A stretch of 64,000 nucleotides of DNA from CAWINY01 sp963837635 (GTDB lineage Bacteria; Acidobacteriota; Terriglobia; Terriglobales; Acidobacteriaceae), in contig CAWINY010000007.1 of assembly GCA_963837635.1 (NCBI GenBank), positions 868,001-932,000 of the forward strand. The letters are read 5' to 3'. The notes beneath the pieces were generated by a model that had not been told where the DNA came from, ran no database searches, and worked only from the letters and a program-made list of their open reading frames with translations. Shown here in pieces: positions 18,834 to 29,243 of the stretch (position 1 is its first letter; each line of letters begins with the position of its first letter). Made by a program: the position numbers and the translations under genes.

Positions 18834-19418
18834 ATGCTGGTTCCGATGGTAATTGAGTCGACCGGTCGAGGGGAGCGGGCCTACGACATCTATTCCCGGC
18901 TGCTGCGCGACAACATCATCTTTATTGGCACGCCAATTGACGACAATGTCGCCAACCTGGTGATCGCCCAGTTGTTGTTTCTCGCCGCCGAAGATCCGGA
19001 GAAGGATATCCAGTTGTACATCAACTCGCCGGGCGGATCGATCACCGCGGGCATGGGAATTTATGACACCATGCAGTACATCCGTCCCGACGTGATGACA
19101 ATCTGTATCGGTCAGGCGGCCAGCATGGCGGCCTTGCTGCTCTCCGCTGGCGCCCCAGGCAAGCGCTTTGCCTTGCCGACCTCGCGCATCCTGATCCACC
19201 AGCCCTCCATGGGCGGACTGGCCGGGCAGGCGACGGACATCGACATCCATGCCCGGGAGATCCTGCGCATGCGCGAGATCACCAACCAGATCCTGGCCAA
19301 ACACACTGGCCAGCGCCTGGAGAAGGTGGAGAAGGACGTGGAGCGCGACTTCATCATGAATGCCCAGCAGTCGAAAGAGTACGGAATTATCGACGACATT
19401 ATTGAAAAAGCCAGGTAA
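18834..19418 (+). CDS. clpP: ATP-dependent Clp protease proteolytic subunit
   Basis: Serine peptidase that forms the barrel of ClpXP and degrades tmRNA-tagged and other proteins. The 194-residue form starting at ATG 18834 (GAGGAAAGG about 10 bases upstream) begins MLVPMVIESTGRGERAYDIY, the family's start. The catalytic triad is Ser97 (GQAASMAA), His122 (LIHQPSMGG) and Asp172 (ERDF). The frame extends 20 codons upstream, but that part is not conserved and passes through the ribosome site. A near-perfect tandem copy of the last coding bases follows the stop codon. It is transcribed with clpX. Confidence 0.97.
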   Translation: MLVPMVIESTGRGERAYDIYSRLLRDNIIFIGTPIDDNVANLVIAQLLFLAAEDPEKDIQLYINSPGGSITAGMGIYDTMQYIRPDVMTICIGQAASMAALLLSAGAPGKRFALPTSRILIHQPSMGGLAGQATDIDIHAREILRMREITNQILAKHTGQRLEKVEKDVERDFIMNAQQSKEYGIIDDIIEKAR

Positions 19419-19447
19419 TCGGGATTGAAAAAGCCGGGTAATCGGGC
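19402..19447 (+). repeat. Short tandem duplication at the clpP stop codon
   Basis: ATTGAAAAAGCCAGGTAATCGGG is followed at once by a second copy differing by one base (AGCCGGG). The first copy contains the end of clpP and its TAA; the second is untranslated. Confidence 0.85.
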
Positions 19448-19546
19448 CATCATCAATACGTTGGGGACACGGGAGGCACGCCTCCCGTCCTGAAATCAGT
19501 CACGCCAGGGGTTTCGGGAAATCGCGTGCGGGTCAATCAAGGAGTT

Positions 19547-20830
<1,284 letters not shown>

Positions 20831-20849
20831 CGCAGTAACTTTTACACAG

Positions 20850-20880
20850 AGTGCCGGCTCCAGGGCCGGCACTTTTTTTA
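20850..20880 (+). terminator. Intrinsic terminator after clpX
   Basis: Stem AGTGCCGGC / GCCGGCACT (9 bp), six-base loop, then a T-run. It lies 20 bases after the clpX stop. Confidence 0.92.
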
Positions 20881-21064
20881 GGCGGGAACATCCAACACTA
20901 TATTGGACGCCGAGCACGAGGCGTAAGCTAAGTACGAGGCGTAGACTATAGCGAGTACGCCGCCGAAAGGCGGCACGGTTCGCAGCAGGAAAGACGGCGC
21001 AAGCGTTGCCGGCGTCCCCAGCGAGTGCAAAGTGCTCGATGGATTGTTAGTACAAGGTTTTATT

Positions 21065-23467
21065 GTGACGGCCAAAGAAAAATTCGAAAGCAAAAAACTG
21101 CCGATGATGCCCATCCGCGATGTGGTCATCTTTCCTTACATGATGACTCCATTCGTGGTGGGCCGCGAGTCCAGCGTGCGGGCGCTGGAAGAGGCGCTCG
21201 CCGGGGACAAGAAGATCTTCCTTGCCACCCAGCACGATGCCAGCGTGGACGAGCCCAAGCCCCACGAGATCTACCAGGTGGGCACGGTCGTCAACATCGT
21301 GCAGTCGCTCAAGCTGCCGGACGGCAACATCAAAGTGCTGGTCGAAGGCGTGGAGCGCGCCAAGATCCTTGGCGTAAGCGAGGCGGAAGGCTTCATGCAA
21401 GCCACCGTGCGCACCGTCAAGCAGGCCGTCGAGCCCGCAGCCCCCTTTGAACCGCTGATGCAGCGTGTCACCCAGCTCTTTGAGCAGTACGTCAAATTGT
21501 GCCAGTCGCTCAATTACGAAACCATGATCGCCGCCGTGCGCATGGAGGATCCGGCCAAGCTCACCGACACCATCGCCGCCAACCTTCAGCTTTCGATCGA
21601 GGAGAAGCAGGAGCTGCTGGAGATCTTCGATCCCATCGAACGCCTGAACCGCATCGCCGACGTGCTCGACATCGAGATCGAGAAGCTGAACATGGACCGC
21701 ACCATCCAGTCGCGCGTCAAGCGCCAGATGGAGCGCGCCCAGAAAGAGTACTACCTCAACGAGAAGATCAAGGCCATCCAGAAGGAACTCGGACGCGGCG
21801 AGAAGAGCGAGTTTGACGAGCTCAAGAAGAAAATCGACACCGCCGGCATGCCCAAAGAGGTACAGGACAAGGCGATCCAGGAACTGAAGAAGCTGGAAGC
21901 GATGCCGCCGATGTCCGCCGAGTCCACGGTGAGCCGCAACTATCTCGACTGGCTGCTGGCGGTGCCTTGGAAGAAGCGTTCCAAGGAAATCCGCGACATC
22001 GAGATCGCCGAGAAGGTGCTGAACGAAGATCACTACGGGCTGGAGAAGATCAAGGAACGCATTCTCGAATTCCTGGCCGTGCGCCAACTGGTGAAGAACC
22101 CGAAGGGCTCCATCTTGTGCTTCGTCGGACCGCCGGGCGTAGGCAAGACCTCGCTGGGCATGTCCATCGCCAAGGCCACGGGCCGCAAGTTCGTGCGCAT
22201 GTCCTTGGGCGGGGTGCGCGATGAGGCCGAAATCCGCGGCCACCGCCGCACCTACATCGGCGCCCTGCCCGGCCAGATCATCCAGATGATGAAGAAGGCG
22301 GGCACCAAGAACCCGGTGTTCATGCTGGACGAAGTGGACAAGATGTCCATGGACTTCCGCGGCGATCCCTCGGCAGCACTGCTCGAGGTGCTTGATCCGG
22401 AACAGAATTTCATGTTCATCGATCATTACCTCGATGTGGAGTACGACCTTTCCCAGGTCTTCTTCATCGCCACCGCCAACGTGATGCACACCATCCCGCC
22501 CGCTCTGCAGGACCGCATGGAAGTGCTGCGGCTGCATGGCTACACCGAGCAGGAGAAGCTGGAAATCGCCAAGCAGTTTCTGGTGCGCAAGCAGCGCCTG
22601 GCGGCCGGCCTCAGCGAGCAGAACATCCAGTTCACCGACGACGGCATTATTCACATCACTCGTTTTCACACGCGGGAGGCTGGCGTCCGCAACCTGGAGC
22701 GCGAGATCGGCAACATCTGCCGCAAGGTGGCGCGCCGCGTGGTCAAGGATGGCGAAAAGTACGGAATCACCGTCACCCCGGAGAACATCAGCGATTTCCT
22801 CGGCGTCATCAAATTCCGCGATACCGAGGCCAACCAGCGCAACGAAGTCGGCTTGGTGCACGGGCTGGCGTGGACGGAAGTTGGAGGCTCGATCCTGACC
22901 ACGGAAGTTTCGGTTGTCGAGGGTAAGGGAGGCAAACCAACCCTAACCGGCAAGCTCGGCGACGTAATGCAGGAATCGGCGCAAGCTGCCATGACCTACG
23001 TGCGCTCGCGCTGGAAGCAACTTGGTCTGCCACGCGATTTCTATCGCACGGTGGACATTCACGTCCACGTGCCGGAAGGCGCCATCCCGAAAGACGGTCC
23101 CTCCGCCGGCATCACGATCGCGACGGCGATTGCCAGCGCGCTCAGCGGCATCCCGGTGCGCAGCGAGATCGCCATGACGGGCGAGATCACATTGCGCGGC
23201 AAGGTGCTGGCCATCGGCGGGCTCAAGGAAAAGCTTTTGGCGGCACATCGCGCCGGCATCATGGAAGTCATCCTCCCCAAGGACAACGAAAAGGACCTGG
23301 CGGAGATCCCGGCAAACCTGCGCACCGACATGAAGCTGCAATGCGTCGAAACCATGGACGACGTGCTGAACATCGCGCTGGAGCGTCCGTTGCCCAAACC
23401 GGAAGCAGTTCCAGAAGCCATTACCCCGATCCCTCCGGGCCCAGAACCGGCAACCGCGCACCAGTAA
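21065..23467 (+). CDS. lon: ATP-dependent protease Lon
   Basis: Hexameric AAA+ serine protease for damaged and regulatory proteins. The N-terminal LON domain begins KKLPMMPIRDVVIFPYM. It is followed by a long helical region, the AAA module with Walker A GPPGVGKTS and Walker B PVFMLDEVDK, and the protease domain with Ser680 (PKDGPSAGI) and Lys723 (GGLKEK). About 800 residues, the usual size. The frame opens at 21032, but the GTG at 21065 is preferred as giving the usual short leader before the LON domain; an ACAAGG sequence lies about 10 bases upstream. The last 25 residues are Pro/Glu-rich and variable. Confidence 0.97.
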   Translation: MTAKEKFESKKLPMMPIRDVVIFPYMMTPFVVGRESSVRALEEALAGDKKIFLATQHDASVDEPKPHEIYQVGTVVNIVQSLKLPDGNIKVLVEGVERAKILGVSEAEGFMQATVRTVKQAVEPAAPFEPLMQRVTQLFEQYVKLCQSLNYETMIAAVRMEDPAKLTDTIAANLQLSIEEKQELLEIFDPIERLNRIADVLDIEIEKLNMDRTIQSRVKRQMERAQKEYYLNEKIKAIQKELGRGEKSEFDELKKKIDTAGMPKEVQDKAIQELKKLEAMPPMSAESTVSRNYLDWLLAVPWKKRSKEIRDIEIAEKVLNEDHYGLEKIKERILEFLAVRQLVKNPKGSILCFVGPPGVGKTSLGMSIAKATGRKFVRMSLGGVRDEAEIRGHRRTYIGALPGQIIQMMKKAGTKNPVFMLDEVDKMSMDFRGDPSAALLEVLDPEQNFMFIDHYLDVEYDLSQVFFIATANVMHTIPPALQDRMEVLRLHGYTEQEKLEIAKQFLVRKQRLAAGLSEQNIQFTDDGIIHITRFHTREAGVRNLEREIGNICRKVARRVVKDGEKYGITVTPENISDFLGVIKFRDTEANQRNEVGLVHGLAWTEVGGSILTTEVSVVEGKGGKPTLTGKLGDVMQESAQAAMTYVRSRWKQLGLPRDFYRTVDIHVHVPEGAIPKDGPSAGITIATAIASALSGIPVRSEIAMTGEITLRGKVLAIGGLKEKLLAAHRAGIMEVILPKDNEKDLAEIPANLRTDMKLQCVETMDDVLNIALERPLPKPEAVPEAITPIPPGPEPATAHQ

Positions 23468-23486
23468 CGCGTTAATCATCAGGAGT

Positions 23487-23518
23487 AAAGGCCCGCAGCA
23501 ATGCGGGCCTTTCTTTCT
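23487..23518 (+). terminator. Intrinsic terminator after lon
   Basis: Stem AAAGGCCCGCA / TGCGGGCCTTT with a four-base loop, followed by a T-rich tail, 20 bases after the lon stop. Confidence 0.92.
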
Positions 23519-23861
23519 TGGGGGCGTCATCCTGGGTGGTACATGGGCCTGCGGCCCACCCACAGGAATGAACATCACGAAAGCCCGCGAATCGGGTTGG
23601 CGCCTAGCCGCCGTCATCCTGACGCACGTCACCCCCCCTATGCCCGAAATGATTCCCGCAGTCTTCATGTGACGATGATTCGCATGGAATAGTACTAGCC
23701 CGCCTGTGCCTGCCACAAACATACTGTTCTGATAAAGCGAGACTTGCGAATCGACCCGCGCCACAATGCCATCTAATAAATTGAGCTTCCCAGTGGATCC
23801 TGCTAGTCTGGGAACAGTTCTTTGACACCGCTGCGAATCAAGTTTGCAGCCGGCCTCAAAT
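23519..23861. other. Repeat-bearing spacer between lon and ssrA
   Basis: No gene. Positions 23541-23577 (ACATGGGCCTGCGGCCCACC, then CACAGGAATGAACATCAC) recur in inverse orientation at 43003-43041, so this is a dispersed repeat. The rest should hold the ssrA promoter; TTGACA at 23822-23827 is a possible -35, but no good -10 follows at the right distance. Confidence 0.5.
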
Positions 23862-24227
23862 GGGGGCGTCACGGCTTCGACGGAATTGATTGCGGCCAAG
23901 AGGCATACCGGGGTGCACGCACCCGTAATCGTGTGCGGAAAACACAATTGCCACTCCTCAGATGGCATACGCTGCTTAATTAGTTAAGCGGCCGTCCTCC
24001 ACGGCTTCGTCCACGGGCCGTGGTCAGGGCGTCGCACAGTGGGCTGGCTGCTGCGGCTAGGTCCGGGCCGCGCGGCGAGATCATCGGGCTAGCGCTTTGC
24101 GTTTCTTGTCGGTTCTGAGCGCAGAGCGCGAACGTGCTCCGTAGGGAGCGCATGAACCTGACTAAGTATGTAGGCTCTTGACTGCCAATGGTTTCGGACG
24201 CGGGTTCGACTCCCGCCGCCTCCACCA
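23862..24227 (+). ncRNA. ssrA: Transfer-messenger RNA (tmRNA)
   Basis: Rescues stalled ribosomes and tags the product for ClpXP. The 5' end GGGGGCG pairs with CGCCTCC of the 3' end to form the tRNA-like acceptor, closed by ACCA at 24224-24227. The T-arm GGACGCGGGTTCGACTCCCGCC is canonical, and the 5' GGCGTCACGGCTTCGACGG is the family signature. The tag frame most probably runs from GCG 23935 to TAA 23977-23979 and encodes 14 residues, A-E-N-T-I-A-T-P-Q-M-A-Y-A-A. The end AYAA is a usual proteolysis signal; the resume codon is inferred. Length is 366 nt. It lies next to lon and clpXP, the proteases for its products. Confidence 0.97.
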
Positions 24228-24435
24228 TATTATCAACTGTAATTTCAATAACTCACGGGAACGGCGACAAAGGCCTAGAAGGGCTAGGTTGCCGTCCCTG
24301 CGATCTCTTTTGGGACGCTTCGCAACCCGACAGCGGTGCAGAAAGCGGCGGGCGGCAATCGGCCTGTTTACCTCTATGACCAATGAAGCAGTTTCGCCGT
24401 TTCTTCTATGCACACGACAAATCTGTTCATTGGCG

Positions 24436-25197
24436 TCATGGCCGGGTAAAGCCATAGCGAGTTAATATCTCGGAGCCCGTGCTCGAACGCACATAATCGA
24501 GAAACTGTCGTGCCGTAGCCTTGTCCTTTACCGATTTCAGCACCACGGCAGCCTGGGCAAGCGGGGGATAGCTGTCAGTCGGGATCACGTAGTACCGGCC
24601 CGTCTTCATGGCAGGGGATAACGCGAGGGAAAGCGCAACGATGCCAGCATCGGCGTTGCCTGTCTCAACAAATTGAGCAGTTTGCGAAATGTTTTCTCCC
24701 AAGACGAACTTTGGGGAGACGGCATCGTAGAGTTTGGCCGATTGAAGCGCCGCGACTGCGGCGCGACCGTAAGGCGCATGTTTTGGATTCGCGATCGCAA
24801 CCTTCTTGACCGAAAAGTCGTTCAGCACTGAGAGTCCCCGGTGAAGATCCAGTCCCGACGTGTCGGGCACCCATAACACGATCCTTCCAACGGCATACTC
24901 ATAGAGGGTTCCAGGCTCGGTGAGTCCGGCCGCTTGCAGCTTGGTTGGATACTCTTTGTCTGCCGAAAAGAACAGATCGTAGGGTGCTCCGTTCTGAATT
25001 CCCTCAAAGAAGTTTCCTGAGGAACCGAAAATTAGCTTCACGCTGCTGCCGGTCTGCGCCTCAAACCGGTTGGCTATCTCGCGCAGGGCATCATTGAGAT
25101 CCGCGGCAGCAGCAACAGTGATCTGTTGTGCGACAGAGAGGGCCGATCCGGCTAGCAAAAATAGAATGAGCAGCAATACGGTTGTTCGGTTTTTCAC
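24436..25197 (-). CDS. modA: Molybdate ABC transporter substrate-binding protein
   Basis: Periplasmic receptor for molybdate or tungstate. From the GTG at 25197 it is 253 residues with a clear signal peptide (KNRTTVLLLILFLLAGSALS, cleavage near VAQ). Family motifs follow: ITVAAAADLNDALREIA, IFGSSGNFFEGIQNGAPYD, LFFSADKEYP, and the C-terminal ARQFLDYVRSSTG. GTG is chosen over the upstream in-frame start because AAAGGAG sits 5 bases before it. The permease (modB) and ATPase (modC) genes are not here. A DUF364 fragment lies just upstream on the opposite strand. Confidence 0.94.
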   Translation of the reverse strand: MKNRTTVLLLILFLLAGSALSVAQQITVAAAADLNDALREIANRFEAQTGSSVKLIFGSSGNFFEGIQNGAPYDLFFSADKEYPTKLQAAGLTEPGTLYEYAVGRIVLWVPDTSGLDLHRGLSVLNDFSVKKVAIANPKHAPYGRAAVAALQSAKLYDAVSPKFVLGENISQTAQFVETGNADAGIVALSLALSPAMKTGRYYVIPTDSYPPLAQAAVVLKSVKDKATARQFLDYVRSSTGSEILTRYGFTRP

Positions 25198-25284
25198 ATG
25201 AGCTCCTTTGCCCAGTAGCACTCCTGAACCATCATTGATAGGGCGTGTGTTCTCCTCGCACCCTCAATGACGACCCAATGGTAG

Positions 25285-25560
25285 GTGGCACGCTTCAAAA
25301 CCGGTTGCGAAGATTGCAATACCAGTTCCGGCCTTCACTTGCCGCGCCTGCTTGAGCTTAGTCGTAACGCCCGCATCGTGCTCGCCGGTCCCAGCACCCC
25401 CTTGACACCGCTTCGGTTCAATTATGGCGTCAGCCTTCTCGGCGGCCTTCTGGTGCACGATCAGGAATCGGTTTGGCAGGTTGTGCAGGAAGGTGGCAGG
25501 CATGAGCTCTATAACCATGGCTCGCAGATGGTAAAGGTGTCTCGAACTCCAGTTGGCTGC
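25285..25560 (+). pseudogene. C-terminal fragment of a DUF364 (putative heavy-metal chelation) protein
   Basis: An open frame of about 90 codons matches the end of DUF364 proteins: LPRLLELSRNARIVLAGPST, then PLTPLRFNYGVSLLGGLLV and VWQVVQEGG. The first two thirds of the family (N-terminal domain and the ITG-type strand) are absent, and the sequence upstream reads into the modA promoter region. After VKV the frame continues as non-conserved sequence. Full-length DUF364 genes are often found beside metal or molybdate transport genes, which fits the modA neighbour. Assignment is from motif recall. Confidence 0.6.
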
Positions 25561-25886
25561 CGCGCGCAATCAGGCCTGGCGATCGCTACCTGTCAGTCGG
25601 AGTGTTGCGAACACGGGAACGTGGCGGGCCGTCCTCGCGCATCCCGTGCAAGATTCGTGTTTCCTGCTCTCTGGACGTTATTGGACGGGCCGCCTTCCGG
25701 CGCGAGTTGGAAGGTTTTGCCGCCGTCAAAGCCCGGTCGCTGAACTCAAGACCCGCCGCTAGCAACCGGCTGCGCGCCTTGGGGACAAAGAGAGTACCTG
25801 CCAGAAGCATTGGGTTGAATGAGATCAAAAGACCCACATCTGCGAAAGACGCGCAGATGTGGGGCACCCTCTTTCGAATTACGCCT
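25561..25886. other. Spacer with one PHIC-type palindrome
   Basis: No convincing gene. The only structured part is the palindrome at 25831-25870, just downstream of the ilvD stop. Frames on both strands lack conserved features. Confidence 0.5.
25831..25870. repeat. PHIC-type palindrome, copy 3
   Basis: GACCCACATCTGCG and CGCAGATGTGGGG arms around a short loop, followed by the usual CACCCTC. It lies 16 bases beyond the ilvD stop and may act as its terminator. Confidence 0.88.
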
Positions 25887-27616
25887 CTACACTTCGAATG
25901 CCGCGCCGGTATCCGCGCTGGTGACGTGCTTTGCGTAGCGTGCCAGCCAGCCGCGCTTCACCTTGGGCTCGAACGGGGGCAGATCGGCGAGTCGCTGCCG
26001 GATCTCCCCATCGCTGACTTTCAGTTCCAGCTTGCAGGTTTTGGCATTGATGTAAATGCGGTCGCCGGCGCGAACTGCCGCGATGGGCCCGCGCGCCGCC
26101 GCTTCGGGCGAAATATGGCCGATGCAGAGCCCGCGCGTGCCGCCGGAGAAGCGGCCGTCGGTAATGAGTGCGGCGCGGATGCCCGCGCCCACCAGCGCCG
26201 CCGTGGGAGAGAGCATCTCCTGCATGCCCGGACCGCCGCGCGGCCCTTCGTAGCGGATCACCACCACGTCGCCGTCCTTCACCTCGCCGGCCAGGATGCC
26301 ACGCAGCGCGTCCTCTTGCGATTCGTAAATCCGCGCCGTGCCCTCGTACTCCATCATGTCGGCATCGACTCCGGCCACCTTCACCACTGCCCCATTCGGG
26401 GCCAGATTGCCGAACAGCACGGCGAGCCCGCCGGTCTGGGAGAAGGCCTTCGCCACCGGCCGGATCACGTCGCCATCGGGATCGGGAGCGCCGGCAACTG
26501 CATCGGCAAGCTGTCCGGTTACAGACGGAACATCAAGACGCAACCCGGTGTCGCCACGACGGTCGATTTCCTTCAGAATTGCCGGAATTCCACCGGCGCG
26601 ATGCACATGCTCGACGTGCACCTCGGGGCGGCTGGGCGAGACCTTGCAGATGTTCGGCGTCTTGGCGGAGATCTCGTTAAGCCGGTTGAGTTCGAACGGA
26701 ATCCCGGCGGAATGTGCCAGGGCCAGGGTGTGCAGGACGGTGTTGGTCGAGCCGCCCATGGCCATGTCGAGCACAAAGGCATTGGTGAGCGCCTGCTCGG
26801 TAATGATGTCGAGCGGGCGGACGTTTTGTTCGAGACAGCGCTTCAGGGCGTGCGCCGCGTTCTTCGAAAGCGCGATGCGATCCGGGTTGGGCTCAGTCTT
26901 GCTGGTACGTGCCATCCACCCAACGCTCGGCGGGAATGGTGCCGTTGCCGGGCAACGCCAGGCCGAGCGCCTCGCCCAGGCAGTTCATCGAATTCGCGGT
27001 AAACATGCCGGCGCAACTGCCGCAGCCCGGGCAGGCTTTTTCGGCCAGCGCGCGCAGCTCAGCTTCGCTCATCTTGCCCACGCTGTGTTTGCCGACACCC
27101 TCGAAAACCGTGATCAGGTCGGTGTTCCCTGGGCCCGCCAGCATCGGACCGCCGCTCAGGTATACCGCCGGGATATTGATGCGCACCATGGCGTTGTACA
27201 TGGCGGGCACGATCTTGTCGCAATTGGCAATGCCGATCCAGGCGTCGCACGGATGGGCGCCGATGATGGTCTCGATCTGGTCGGCGATCAACTCGCGCGA
27301 CGCCAGCGAGTACTTCATGCCGAAGTGGCCCATGGCAATGCCGTCGCAGATGGCGCCGCCGACGTTCACATACCAGACGTTGAAGACCCAGGGCCTTCAG
27401 CTCGTCGCGCACGATGGCGCCGATCTGGTCGAGGTGAGCGTGGCCGGGGATCTGGTTGGTATAAGAGTTGACGACGGTGACGAACGGCTTTTTCAGGTCG
27501 TCGAGCGACTGGATGACGCCTTCGGCCATCATCAGCGATGCCGCCGGCAGCATGTGGGTGCCTTCGGCGATAATGCGGCTGCCGCGCTTGCGGATCTCTT
27601 CAATGCCTGGATTCAT
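25887..27616 (-). pseudogene. ilvD: Dihydroxy-acid dehydratase, interrupted by two frameshifts
   Basis: Third step of branched-chain amino acid synthesis; a Fe-S enzyme. Start ATG 27616 has GGAGAA upstream, and the N-terminus MNPGIEEIRKRGSRIIAEGT is typical. Three frames in series reconstruct a complete protein of about 575 residues. Frame 1 ends after DELKALGL near 27385. Frame 2 begins at NVWYVNVGGAICDGIAMGH and holds the cluster cysteines (NCDKIVPAM, CPGCGSCAGMFTANSMNC); it stops after GTIPAERWVDGTY near 26895. Frame 3 runs from NPDRIALSKNAAHALKRC to the end. Each break needs a one- or two-base change. All catalytic motifs are present, so sequencing or assembly error is as likely as real inactivation. 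Confidence 0.93.
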
Positions 27617-27750
27617 GTAGTTCTCCGGTGCTGGCAGGAGATCCCTGCGCGTCAACCACCACCGTGATCGGTTTGCCAGGCGGCGTGGCTCGGGATCTCT
27701 GCTCGATGTGCTCTGCTTGAAATGATAACTCACCCGATACATCGAAAATC

Positions 27751-27790
27751 ATCCCACATCTGCCAACGGCAGGCAGATGTGGGGCACCCT
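27751..27790. repeat. PHIC-type palindrome, copy 4
   Basis: ATCCCACATCTGCC and GGCAGATGTGGGGCACCCT arms with an AACGGCA loop, in the divergent spacer between ilvD and pyrH. Confidence 0.9.
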
Positions 27791-27848
27791 CCTTGGACCC
27801 CACCGGGGAGACGCCAGTGCTATCACCGCTCAAACGCCGAGTTTTTTG

Positions 27849-27854
27849 TAAGAT
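27849..27854 (+). promoter_or_regulatory. Putative -10 hexamer TAAGAT of pyrH
   Basis: TAAGAT ends 7 bases before the ATG at 27861. No Shine-Dalgarno sequence in between. Confidence 0.5.
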
Positions 27855-27860
27855 AGTGCT

Positions 27861-28580
27861 ATGACTGCTCCGGTATTCAAGCGAGTCCTGCTGAAACTCT
27901 CCGGCGAGGCGCTGGCCGCCGGCCAAGGCTTTGGTGTCGATCCTGTGCGCGTGCAGGAGATCGCGGCTGAAGTCGCCGAGGTTCACGAACTGGGCGTGCA
28001 ACTGGCCATTGTCGTGGGCGGCGGCAACTTTTTTCGCGGCGTGGCCGTGCAAGCGCGGGACATGGACCGCGTCTCCGCCGACCACATGGGCATGCTGGCC
28101 ACCGTCATCAACGCGCTTGCTCTGCAGGACGCGCTCGAGAAGCACAGCGTTCCGACCCGGGTGATGAGCGCCATCGAAATGCATCAGGTGGCGGAGCCCT
28201 TTATTCGCCGCCGCGCCATCCGCCACATGGAGAAAGGCCGGGCGGTCATCTTTGCCGCTGGAACCGGAAGCCCATACTTCTCCACCGACACGGCCGCCTC
28301 CCTGCGCGCCGCCGAGATCAAGGCGGACGTCATCCTGAAAGCCACCAAGGTGGACGGCATTTATGACGCCGACCCCATGCTGGTCAAAGATGCCAAGCGC
28401 TTCGAGCAGATCAGCTACCTGGACATGCTAAAGCAGGGACTCAAGGTCATGGACGCCAGCGCGATCAGCCTGTGCCGTGAGAACAACATTCCCCTGATTG
28501 TCTTTAACCTGAACACGGCGGGCAACATCCGGCGCGTGATCACCGGCGAGCGCGTGGGCTCGCTGGTCAGCGCAGGGTAA
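27861..28580 (+). CDS. pyrH: UMP kinase
   Basis: Phosphorylates UMP to UDP in the cytosol; amino acid kinase fold. The 239 residues match the family exactly: FKRVLLKLSGEALAAGQGFG at the N-terminus, VVGGGNFFRG, DHMGMLATVINALALQDALE, FAAGTGSPYFSTDTAA, and VDGIYDADPM. In many bacteria pyrH sits between tsf and frr; here it stands alone with its own promoter-like hexamer. The ATG has no ribosome site, which fits leaderless translation. Confidence 0.98.
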   Translation: MTAPVFKRVLLKLSGEALAAGQGFGVDPVRVQEIAAEVAEVHELGVQLAIVVGGGNFFRGVAVQARDMDRVSADHMGMLATVINALALQDALEKHSVPTRVMSAIEMHQVAEPFIRRRAIRHMEKGRAVIFAAGTGSPYFSTDTAASLRAAEIKADVILKATKVDGIYDADPMLVKDAKRFEQISYLDMLKQGLKVMDASAISLCRENNIPLIVFNLNTAGNIRRVITGERVGSLVSAG

Positions 28581-28689
28581 GAGCCAACAACGGATTAAGA
28601 CGGCTCCATTAGAAGAAGAACATGGATCGGCATTGATATATTGGGCTCACCAAGGATCGCCAACTGCGAGGATCGAAGCGGAGGAACCC

Positions 28690-29165
28690 ATGTGGACAGT
28701 TGAGGATCATTTCAAAGTAATAATTGGTGGTAACACCTATATAGACGTGCCTAACTTGGTCGTCTACAAAGGGCAAACCCTGTTCACACTGAAGCGACAC
28801 GACGAAAACGGCGAGCTTGGTATCTACTTCGAGCTTTACGATGCGGAGGGAAAGCACGTTGCCAGTGTGAAGCGCAACCAGATTTACACGACACGAGGGC
28901 AGAAAGACTCTATTTGCTAGAGGGTTCGGCGGATCGATACGTTCTTCGAGAGAAGGAGACGGGACGTGTTGTGTGCCAGATTTGCAGAACACCGGCCGCG
29001 CCAGCAGAACTGGAAGTCTCCGTTCAACTCTTTACGCCGGATGGGTTTTTATTCGACGCAAGCCCTACCTTGACCAATGTCGGCGGCATTGTGATGCAGG
29101 GATGCGTCATTAAGAGTTGTCCAACAGGAATTAACATCGGGGCATCTGGAGTGGGAATCGGCTAG
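28690..29165 (+). pseudogene. Conserved-looking hypothetical gene broken by one frameshift
   Basis: Not recognised. ATG 28690 has GCGGAGG upstream. The first frame (to 28920) encodes MWTVEDHFKVIIGGNTYIDV followed by beta-rich sequence with Asp/Glu/Lys alternation; a second frame continues as ERLYLLEGSADRYVLREKE and ends at 29165 in a Gly/Ile-rich tail. Joining the two near 28895-28905 by a -1 shift gives one protein of about 158 residues with an even beta-strand pattern, so the frames belong together. The tail has four Cys (VCQICR; QGCVIKSC). There is no slippery heptamer at the break. It could be a small all-beta domain protein; function unknown. Confidence 0.65.
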
Positions 29166-29243
29166 TGGCCGGTGATACATCAACGCCCATGGATCGAGCG
29201 GCCTCCGCGACCCGTTTCGATTGATCCGTCGTTAGACTCTGAT

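Noticed and set aside
21047..22861. Open frame of about 600 codons antisense to lon
   Set aside because: Lon on the other strand has all catalytic motifs. The antisense product is low-complexity (Leu/His/Asp-rich), as expected of a codon-bias shadow.
23501..23692. Small open frame between lon and ssrA
   Set aside because: Starts inside the lon terminator and runs through a dispersed repeat.
23980..24228. Minus-strand frame over the tmRNA gene
   Set aside because: It lies entirely within the folded tmRNA sequence; a protein there is not credible.
28890..28920. Programmed frameshift in the 28.7 kb gene
   Set aside because: No slippery heptamer or downstream stem; a simple indel is the better reading.
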